From contig JAPDJZ010000073.1 of NCBI GenBank assembly GCA_029258815.1, positions 1 through 6,625 on the forward strand: 6,625 bases of DNA. Direction: 5' to 3'. Shown one piece after another: positions 1 through 4,348 of the stretch. Each line of letters opens with the position of its first letter. Position 1 is the stretch's first letter. The notes beneath the pieces are model-generated. The model worked only from the letters and a program-made list of their open reading frames with translations. It searched no databases and was not told the DNA's origin. This DNA comes from an archaeon (GTDB lineage Archaea > Thermoproteota > Nitrososphaeria_A > Caldarchaeales > Wolframiiraptoraceae). A program made the translations under genes and the position numbers.

Positions 1-465
1 GAAACGCTTGGAATGGAGGGCCTTAGATGGGTTGAGCTCATTCCCATGGGTAGAGCCTGTTATCAGCTTAGAAATCTTTTCCAAAAATATCCGGCTAAGT
101 ACTTTCTTGACGAGAATTGCAGGTCGAGCCTCCTGAGGAACTGGCACGCCCACATCGATAACTACGGAAACTACATCACAGGATATTGCGGAGGAATATC
201 TCTCGGCGACGCTAGAAAGCTCAACGAGCTCCTCGAAAATGGCATAGATCTAGATGAAAGACCTATCCTCAAGATGCTTATCCAAGGATGCTTGGGAGAC
301 TTCTATGAGTTCGCGGTCAGGGAGTTCAATTACGCGGAGAGAAGCGATGGATACGTATCGAAATGCGATCTATGCCTAGACATCAGGAGGCACATAGCCT
401 CGCTGGAGGAGCGGGGATTCCCCGAGCTCGCTCCCCGGGAGTTCTACGCGCATCTAGGGGATTAG
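1..465 (+). CDS. Radical-SAM-like protein, C-terminal part (5' end outside window)
   Basis: The reading frame is open to the first base of the window and no ribosome binding site precedes the ATG at 13, so this is most likely the tail of a longer protein and not a complete 150-residue one. Counting from that ATG, the visible part has a segment reading H-x-D-x-YGN followed by GYCGGISLGDAR (residues about 48-67), then DERPIL (81-86) and a YVSKCDLCLDIRRHI stretch (114-128). Cysteines lie at 16, 36, 59, 93, 118 and 121. I recall this pattern from the C-terminal, SPASM-like region of radical SAM proteins, where such cysteines can bind an auxiliary iron-sulfur cluster. The core CxxxCxxC SAM motif would lie upstream and cannot be seen, so the family call is from memory of the tail alone. 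The substrate is unknown. The stop codon overlaps the convergent KaiC-like gene by 4 bp (462-465), so the two genes have no spacer or separate terminators between them. Confidence 0.6.
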   Translation, partial: ETLGMEGLRWVELIPMGRACYQLRNLFQKYPAKYFLDENCRSSLLRNWHAHIDNYGNYITGYCGGISLGDARKLNELLENGIDLDERPILKMLIQGCLGDFYEFAVREFNYAERSDGYVSKCDLCLDIRRHIASLEERGFPELAPREFYAHLGD

Positions 466-1877
466 GTTATCGGGACAAGCCTAGTCTGATAGTATCCCTT
501 CTGCGTATCGGTTTTAATGGCGTAGAGCGGGGTTCTGGGCTTCACCCCGTAGAGCAGGAGGCACCCGTGCTCCCTGGTGAGCCGAAGGTGTATCGAGGAT
601 ACTGAGGTCAGTCTTTCCGAGATCTCTGGGTAGGCGAGCTTGTCCGCGAGCAGGCTTAGCCCTTCGTTCCTCCTAGTCCACGCCGAGATGCTGCCGACGA
701 GCTTCAGCGCGTCATCCTCCCCGTAGCCGAATTCTATCGAGTCCATGCTGAGGAATATTAGGGGCGGGCTACCGTGCTTCTTCAGCAGTTCGTCGGCGGA
801 GGTTTCCAGCGCTCCTATGAGGGCGTCGACGCCGGCTTCGGGATTATATGGGATCACGCCTTGCTCGCCCTCGCGGCTTACGGAGTTCACCATGAGGAAG
901 TATCTCATCCTGCCCTTCTCCTCCTCTGATACCGCGTATGCGCTGTGGAAGGCGTTTAGATCTCTTAGGCTGCTCCCCATCCCCGGCAGGGCTATCGCAG
1001 GCCTCCCCTTCTTCAAGAAGTCGGCTAGCTGGGGCCACGTTATTAGCCTGTATTGATCCCTCGTTATCCTTCGATCAATTTCTAGGAGAACGGTCGAGCC
1101 CCTCGAATACCCGCCGATCTGCGTGTCTAGGTCTCTGATCCCGGTCGAGTATCCGCCGGGCGGATCCTGAGGAGGCTCCGGGCTTCTGGGCTTTTCCAGC
1201 TTCTCGAGCTTCGTGGGCGGGAACACTTGGAACCCGCTTCCTAGGGTGAAGCACGCTCGATTATTCGGCACAGGCGCCCCCCTAAGCTTCTCGATCCGCA
1301 TTCTTCTTAGGAACTTATCGTCTAGGTAATCTTTCTCGAGTACGATTACCGTTGAGGCGACGAATTCCTCGAACCCGTATCCGATCCGCTCCTCGCCGAA
1401 GGGCATCTCCTCGATCAAGATCGTCGTGCACCCCAACCCCATCATTATCCTCGATAAGAGGCTGTGTAGGAAGACTCGAAGCTCTCTAGGCTCCTTCAAT
1501 CCTTGGGCCAGCGCGGTGAGCGAGTCTATGACCAGCCGCCGAGCTTTGAACTCCGAGACCTCCTCCACTATCATGCCTAGGAGCTCGGATGTCCCTGACT
1601 CCATGAGAGTTAGGGACTCGATGAACTTGAAGAGGCCGCGCCGCTCAAGGCTCTCGAAATCGTATCCGATCTGCTTCATGTTCTCGATGAAGGTCTTCTT
1701 ATCCTCGGCCAGGGAGACGTAGACCCCGCGTTCCCCATATCTAACGGCGCCCCAGTAGAGGAAGCCCGCCGAGAAGATCGTCTTCCCGGTTCCCGGGCCT
1801 CCCGCGACTATTACGAGGCCTCCCTTCGGAAGCCCTCCGACGAGCTCGTCGAATCCGGGAATTCCCGTAGGCATCAT
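462..1877 (-). CDS. KaiC/RecA-superfamily ATPase with degenerate second domain
   Basis: A 471-residue protein of the KaiC-like branch of RecA ATPases. The N-terminal domain (about 1-220) starts with the usual GIPGFDELVGGLPKGG lead-in, then Walker A GGPGTGKT (26-33), an acidic pair after strand 2 (E58-D59, where KaiC proteins carry the catalytic glutamate) and Walker B RRLVIDSL (113-120). It should bind and hydrolyse ATP. A proline-rich linker (about 222-242, with PRSPEPPQDPP) leads to a second domain (243-471) that repeats the lead-in (GIRDLDTQIGGYSRGS) but has EIDRRI where the P-loop should be, so this half probably cannot bind ATP in the normal way. A strand like Walker B remains (PLIFLSMDS, 372-380). 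The ATG at 1877 is preceded by GGGGGAG (1886-1892) with 8-nt spacing, and it overlaps the upstream gene's TGA (ATGA, 1874-1877), suggesting translational coupling. Relatives include FlaH, GvpD-like and signalling KaiC proteins; role here unknown. Its position opposite a pilus locus makes a FlaH-like job possible, which is inference. Confidence 0.85.
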   Translation of the reverse strand: MMPTGIPGFDELVGGLPKGGLVIVAGGPGTGKTIFSAGFLYWGAVRYGERGVYVSLAEDKKTFIENMKQIGYDFESLERRGLFKFIESLTLMESGTSELLGMIVEEVSEFKARRLVIDSLTALAQGLKEPRELRVFLHSLLSRIMMGLGCTTILIEEMPFGEERIGYGFEEFVASTVIVLEKDYLDDKFLRRMRIEKLRGAPVPNNRACFTLGSGFQVFPPTKLEKLEKPRSPEPPQDPPGGYSTGIRDLDTQIGGYSRGSTVLLEIDRRITRDQYRLITWPQLADFLKKGRPAIALPGMGSSLRDLNAFHSAYAVSEEEKGRMRYFLMVNSVSREGEQGVIPYNPEAGVDALIGALETSADELLKKHGSPPLIFLSMDSIEFGYGEDDALKLVGSISAWTRRNEGLSLLADKLAYPEISERLTSVSSIHLRLTREHGCLLLYGVKPRTPLYAIKTDTQKGYYQTRLVPIT

Positions 1878-2317
1878 CCCTCGGACTCCCCCTCTGGCCA
1901 GTATCCTGAGCAGAGTATTTTGAAGAGCAGCTTTCTCGACCTCAGACTATTATCGTCAAGCAAGTTGATTAGATTTTCGAGCGTCATGCCTTGGACCTCA
2001 TGGAGCTCGATTATGGTGGAGGCTATCACCCTGAGCAGCCCGCGGCACCCGACTCCGAAGAGGCTCCTCAGGCCATCGCAGAAGAGCTTGGGGTTCTCGT
2101 AGAAGGCGTCGTATGGATCCCGGCCTAGCATTCTCTCGAGGTGGAGCTCCAGAACCCGCGATCCGCCCTCGCCCAAAATCGATCTAATAACGTTTCTCAG
2201 AGCCCGCTTCACTAGCTCAGGCCGCATGAAAGGTTCGGCCAAGCCTTCTATCCCGGGGATCGGGGAATGGACTTCGGGATAAGGATTATGGGCGGGGTCG
2301 GCGTGGCGATTGGCCAA
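1874..2317 (-). CDS. Small helical archaeal protein of unknown function, first gene of the KaiC-like operon
   Basis: Encodes 147 residues from a TTG start at 2317, which has GGAG (2324-2327) 6 nt upstream. The first 30 residues are proline- and histidine-rich and probably disordered. An ATG at 2227 would give a 117-residue product starting directly at the folded part (MRPELVKRALRN), but I see no ribosome binding site there, so TTG is preferred with moderate confidence. The body is predicted mostly helical, with a pattern I recall from small archaeal helical domains: an ILGE-G-x-RVLELHLER helix, then DPYDAFYENP, then an LFGVGCRGLLRVI helix (about 86-98). It resembles, at the level of memory only, the small output-type domains (NitrOD5-like) found beside archaeal signalling ATPases. 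No membrane segment, signal peptide or metal-binding cluster is visible. The stop overlaps the KaiC-like ATPase start by 4 bp, so the two are almost certainly co-expressed and may act together, for example as ATPase and output or adaptor subunit. Confidence 0.7.
   Translation of the reverse strand: MANRHADPAHNPYPEVHSPIPGIEGLAEPFMRPELVKRALRNVIRSILGEGGSRVLELHLERMLGRDPYDAFYENPKLFCDGLRSLFGVGCRGLLRVIASTIIELHEVQGMTLENLINLLDDNSLRSRKLLFKILCSGYWPEGESEG
1886..1892 (-). promoter_or_regulatory. Ribosome binding site of the KaiC-like gene
   Basis: GGGGGAG on the minus strand, 8 nt before the ATG at 1877, inside the end of the upstream gene. It supports independent or re-initiated translation at the ATGA overlap and decides the start of the ATPase. 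Confidence 0.6.
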
Positions 2318-2323
2318 GGAGAT

Positions 2324-2327
2324 CTCC
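2324..2327 (-). promoter_or_regulatory. Ribosome binding site supporting the TTG start at 2317
   Basis: GGAG on the minus strand with 6-nt spacing to TTG. This favours the long form of the helical protein over the internal ATG at 2227. Confidence 0.45.
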
Positions 2328-2368
2328 GAGCGAGCGTGGGGCGGATCCGGCTCCCCCCTCCAGGGGTG

Positions 2369-2385
2369 TAAAAGCTATATTCGCC
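2369..2385. promoter_or_regulatory. Shared divergent TATA-like element between the KaiC-like operon and the first pilin gene
   Basis: The only AT-rich block in the 76-bp gap between the divergent starts reads TAAAAGCTATATTC. On the plus strand AAAAGCTATAT (2370-2380) is a reasonable archaeal TATA box; a start about 26 nt beyond its centre falls at about 2402, next to the ATG at 2406, which would give an essentially leaderless pilin mRNA. On the minus strand the same bases read ATATAGCTTTTA and would place a start near 2349, leaving a leader of about 32 nt that contains the GGAG before TTG 2317. One element may serve both directions. The positions are estimated from consensus spacing, not from mapped transcripts. 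Confidence 0.5.
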
Positions 2386-2393
2386 GAGAATAA

Positions 2394-2834
2394 ATGAGAC
2401 TCGGCATGAGGGATGTTAGGAACTCTAGGAAGGGGTTGTCGCCGCTTCTAGCGATTATCATCGGGCTGATCGTAACGATCGTCGCCGGAATACTCCTGGC
2501 CCAGCTATACTTCAGCTACGCAGCAACAATATCAGCAAGACCAGCAGCAAACATAGAATACGTAGATCTAATTGAAAACGGCGGTGATGATATTCTGATA
2601 ATAAGTATAAAGAATACGGGCTCTGTGCCAATAACTCAGGTTAGGTTCGGAGATGCCAACGGACTTATAGATTCCTATGATGTTACAATAGAACCTGGTC
2701 GTGTGAAGAGCATAACGTACAGTGGAGCTCTTACAGATAGTGCAGGAGAGGTGTGGAATGGTAACGTAACAGTGGTCTTCTCTGAAGGAAGTGTTCAAGT
2801 ATATGCTATCTCGGTAAGATCGAGAACAGCATAA
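2394..2834 (+). CDS. Archaeal type IV pilin-like protein (class III signal peptide)
   Basis: Encodes 146 residues from the ATG at 2394, or 142 from a second in-frame ATG at 2406, which fits the TATA-box spacing better; neither has a ribosome binding site. The N-terminus shows a basic stretch ending in NSRKG, then LSPLLAIIIG and a hydrophobic helix of about 25 residues. This is the class III signal pattern cut by an archaeal prepilin peptidase (PibD/FlaK type) after the glycine of RKG. The remainder (about 45-146) is rich in beta-forming and polar residues (IISIKNTGSVPITQVRF, NVTVVFSEGS), like the head of archaeal pilins or an immunoglobulin-like fold. It would be a surface filament subunit assembled by the downstream ATPase and platform. 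A striking oddity is composition: by hand count, GC falls from about 57% (2461-2520) to about 38% (2521-2580), right after the hydrophobic helix, and stays low beyond the stop. Whether it is the major pilin or a minor one is not decided. Confidence 0.8.
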   Translation: MRLGMRDVRNSRKGLSPLLAIIIGLIVTIVAGILLAQLYFSYAATISARPAANIEYVDLIENGGDDILIISIKNTGSVPITQVRFGDANGLIDSYDVTIEPGRVKSITYSGALTDSAGEVWNGNVTVVFSEGSVQVYAISVRSRTA

Positions 2835-2867
2835 TGCCATAACCAGTCTTAGTTGATCCCTAATAAT

Positions 2868-2884
2868 TTATTTTGTATTGTTTA
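2868..2884 (+). terminator. Possible T-rich terminator after the first pilin gene
   Basis: A T-rich run (TTATTTTGTATTGTTTA) about 35 nt beyond the pilin stop, with no hairpin needed for archaeal-type termination. The longest T tract is only four bases, so this is a weak call. Confidence 0.3.
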
Positions 2885-3076
2885 TCTCAACTTCCTCCTA
2901 CAAAGCTATTAAAAGCTTTTGATCCTAAAACCTCCGCCTAAGTTCTTTAGCCGCTAAGATGAAGTTAGCTATCATTCAGCCCTAAAATGACATAATCATA
3001 CCAGAATGAAGATCGTCTTGCCGCCGAAAAACTAAGCTTTAAACTATTATATGTAACTCACTTAGCCTCTCTAACT

Positions 3077-3081
3077 AAAAA
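3077..3081 (-). terminator. Possible T5 terminator of the HEPN/MNT pair
   Basis: Five consecutive Ts on the minus strand, about 30 nt beyond the TAA that ends the frame-corrected MNT gene at 3111. Runs of this kind can end archaeal transcripts. The position fits the frame-corrected gene end. Confidence 0.3.
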
Positions 3082-3110
3082 GCGTCTCACTCAGGTCTTC
3101 TCCAGATAAA

Positions 3111-3420
3111 TTATTCCTTTGCTCTCTGCTTCCGTTTTAGTTTTCTTAGCTTGAGATATTCGTCTTCAGAAATATAGGTGGAGTTCTAGGTTTGGCAGCC
3201 CGATTAGATCCCAGCACAGGTCATATACCTCCCTCTTATCCCGCTCCCCCTCATAGACTACGAGGACATCTACATCGCTTGCAGCGGTATGCCTTCCAGA
3301 AGCATACGATCCGAATAAGATCACGCGTTTGAGTGGAAGCTTTTTCGAAAGCTCCTCGGCGCACCTCTTTAATTTCTCGATCAGCTCGTCTCTACTGAAT
3401 CTTGGATAGTAGATCCTCAC
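3111..3420 (-). CDS. MNT-type minimal nucleotidyltransferase (antitoxin-like), frameshifted near its 3' end
   Basis: A small nucleotidyltransferase of the kind paired with HEPN proteins. The catalytic core is plain: LKRVILFGSYASGR then SDVDVLVVYEG, giving the GSxxxGR...SDxD signature that binds nucleotide and metal. Known partners of this family silence HEPN ribonucleases, in some cases by adding AMP to the toxin. As sequenced, the frame stops at 3166, right after ELHLYF, giving 92 residues if read from an ATG at 3444. Removing one base from the TTT run at 3170-3172 lets it continue as HLYSEDEYLKLRKLKRKQRAKE, a basic tail like those of relatives, to a TAA at 3111. I prefer a GTG start at 3420 (MRIYYPRFSRDELIEKL), since relatives begin shortly before the FSRDELI helix; that gives 102 residues when corrected and a 29-bp overlap with the corrected HEPN gene. 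No clear ribosome binding site marks either start. The core motif is intact, so activity could survive the truncation. Confidence 0.75.
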
Positions 3421-3797
3421 AGAACTTAACGATCCCTCTCGCATACTCTGTCAGCCTCTCGGCTTCGGCCTTGGTATAAAGCTCGAAGGGAGCACCCCTC
3501 AGGATAAGCATTAGGACGCCTAGCCGGGATATAGGCTTTATCAAGCTCCTTCGCCAAGTCTATCAACCGCTTCTCCGGCTTAAAGCCTTCCGGGAGGGAT
3601 GAGAGCGGCCCGGCTACGGAGTGGCCGAAAGCTTCGGCTCCGAGCTTCTGGAAAACCGCTTTAACCGCTTTCTCAGCCGGCTGCTGAGCTAGGAAGCAAG
3701 CCCGCTCATAGAATTCTCCCCCGGGCTGATGCTCTGCTGCTTCGAGATCTCTCCTAGCCTGCCTAATCCAGTCTCGACTACGCTCCACCAAGCCCAA
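3392..3797 (-). CDS. HEPN-domain protein (toxin-like partner of MNT), frameshifted near its 3' end
   Basis: A HEPN-domain protein, recognised from ERACFLAQQPAEKAVKA (31-47), FGHS (57-60) and YIPARRPNAYPEG (89-101), all hallmarks of the archaeal HEPN family encoded next to MNT proteins. Such proteins are helical dimers; many are toxins with an RNase R-x4-6-H motif, but I do not see a convincing one here (R16-x6-H23 lies in the wrong helix). As sequenced, the frame after G101 becomes arginine-rich and unlike the family and stops at 3426 (123 residues). Dropping one G from the GGGG run at 3495-3498 restores APFELYTKAEAERLTEY and a final KFCEDLLSKIQ, ending with TAG at 3392: 134 residues, family length. 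This is strong evidence of a one-base insertion, real or from sequencing. The start is TTG 3797; GTG 3788 is possible. The gene runs opposite to the flanking pilus genes and shares a promoter region with the second pilin gene. Confidence 0.8.
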
Positions 3798-3824
3798 CCC
3801 TTCCCTAAGGGACGCTGCCGAAAG

Positions 3825-3835
3825 CTCTTAAATAA
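3825..3835. promoter_or_regulatory. Shared divergent TATA-like element between HEPN and the second pilin-like gene
   Basis: TCTTAAATAA lies in the 69-bp gap between the divergent starts. In plus orientation it predicts transcription from about 3853-3857, so the GGGAG before TTG 3867 would sit at the very 5' end of the leader. In minus orientation (TTATTTAAGA) it predicts a start near 3804, making the HEPN mRNA nearly leaderless at TTG 3797. Consensus-spacing inference only. Confidence 0.5.
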
Positions 3836-3855
3836 TCATGATCCCCCGTTTCTCC

Positions 3856-3860
3856 GGGAG
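3856..3860 (+). promoter_or_regulatory. Ribosome binding site supporting the TTG start at 3867
   Basis: GGGAG with 6-nt spacing to TTG. It fixes the start just before RKG and excludes the longer frame beginning at 3729, which would overlap the HEPN gene and bury the signal peptide. Confidence 0.6.
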
Positions 3861-3866
3861 CCGAGC

Positions 3867-4247
3867 TTGAGGAAAGGATTCTCGGGTTTGAGCGAGCTTC
3901 TCTCAGCTCTCATCCTTCTTGGCGTCTCGATAGCCGTCGCCTTCCTCCTCGTCTACGCCCTCCCGGTCGTCTCCCCCCCATCGGTTAAGCCTTGGCTTAA
4001 GCCGACCCTGATCGCCGCATTCAAGACCGATTCGACCGGCCGGATCTACCTCTATAACCCGCACTCTGATTACGTGGCCTTGATCGAGGCTTGGGGGGGA
4101 GGTGGGAGGGTGAACTTCACGTGCTCAGGCGACTGCAGGATCGATCCCCGTGGATACGAGGACGTCGAGCTTAACCTGCCCTCGGGCGAGGACTCCGTCC
4201 TCCTTAGGTTCGATACGGGTGCTTGGCTTGAGGTTAGATTTAGTTAA
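3867..4247 (+). CDS. Small pilin / FlaF-FlaG-like secreted subunit with class III signal peptide
   Basis: Encodes 126 residues from a TTG start. The N-terminus is MRKG followed by FSGLSELLSALILLGV and a long hydrophobic helix (about 11-34): a very short class III signal peptide, expected to be cut after G4, with a glutamate at mature position 6, close to the Glu5 of many type IV pilins. After a proline-rich linker (33-46, PVVSPPSVKPWLKP) comes a beta-rich domain of about 80 residues (LIAAFKTDSTGRIYLYNP, VALIEAWG, EDVELNLPSGEDSVLLRF). Cysteines 86 and 90 (TCSGDC) could form a disulfide outside the cell. Size and layout fit a minor pilin or a stator-like protein of the FlaF/FlaG kind more than a bulk filament subunit, but that choice is inference. 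It lies about 100 bp upstream of the assembly ATPase on the same strand; the ATPase has its own TATA box, so the two may also be transcribed separately. Confidence 0.75.
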   Translation: MRKGFSGLSELLSALILLGVSIAVAFLLVYALPVVSPPSVKPWLKPTLIAAFKTDSTGRIYLYNPHSDYVALIEAWGGGGRVNFTCSGDCRIDPRGYEDVELNLPSGEDSVLLRFDTGAWLEVRFS

Positions 4248-4248
4248 T

Positions 4249-4273
4249 ATCCCGGGATTGCGGGATTATATAA
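4249..4273 (+). promoter_or_regulatory. Promoter of the ATPase gene with operator-like repeats
   Basis: TTATATAA (4266-4273) is a strong archaeal TATA box; transcription would begin near 4296, about 50 nt before the ATG at 4349. Just upstream are a 10-bp palindrome ATCCCGGGAT (4249-4258) and a direct repeat CGGGATT (4253-4259 and 4261-4267), the second copy running into the TATA box. A protein bound there would compete with TBP/TFB, so this is a candidate operator. Confidence 0.5.
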
Positions 4274-4333
4274 TGGGCTCGACCCTCGGAGGGAGAGAAT
4301 CAGCCTTGTTCCCAGCTGGGTTTTCTCCGACTT

Positions 4334-4338
4334 GGAGG
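4334..4338 (+). promoter_or_regulatory. Ribosome binding site of the secretion ATPase gene
   Basis: GGAGG with 10-nt spacing to the ATG at 4349. A perfect palindrome CCCAGCTGGG (4311-4320) in the predicted leader lies shortly before it. Confidence 0.55.
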
Positions 4339-4348
4339 CTGGCTAGAG

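Larger units (their letters stand above)
2835..3110. other. AT-rich intergenic stretch without a convincing gene
   Basis: About 276 bp, roughly 37% GC where counted (2881-2940). Every frame is broken by frequent stops. It contains a perfect 10-bp palindrome AAAAGCTTTT (2911-2920), a TATA-like CTTTAAAC (3037-3044) with no gene properly placed after it on either strand, and a minus-strand stretch around 2910-2970 that reads somewhat like coding sequence interrupted by stops. It may be decayed sequence left by an insertion or exchange. I see no tRNA, CRISPR repeat or transposase remnant here. Confidence 0.5.

Noticed and set aside
2568..2840. Minus-strand 90-codon frame opposite the first pilin gene
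   Set aside because: It is antisense to a protein with a clear pilin signature, has no promoter or ribosome binding site of its own, and its composition looks like a shadow of the AT-rich pilin sequence.
2911..2920. Palindrome AAAAGCTTTT as a transposon end or operator
   Set aside because: It is a single short AT palindrome in AT-rich DNA with no partner copy or target duplication seen.
3166..3444. ATG at 3444 as the real start of the MNT gene
   Set aside because: It would add nine residues unlike the family inside the HEPN C-terminal coding region, with no ribosome binding site; GTG 3420 gives a more typical N-terminus, though this is not proven.
3729..3866. Extended N-terminus of the second pilin-like frame, starting at an ATG at 3729
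   Set aside because: It would overlap the HEPN gene antisense, lacks a ribosome binding site and would place about 46 residues before a class III signal peptide; TTG 3867 with GGGAG fits far better.
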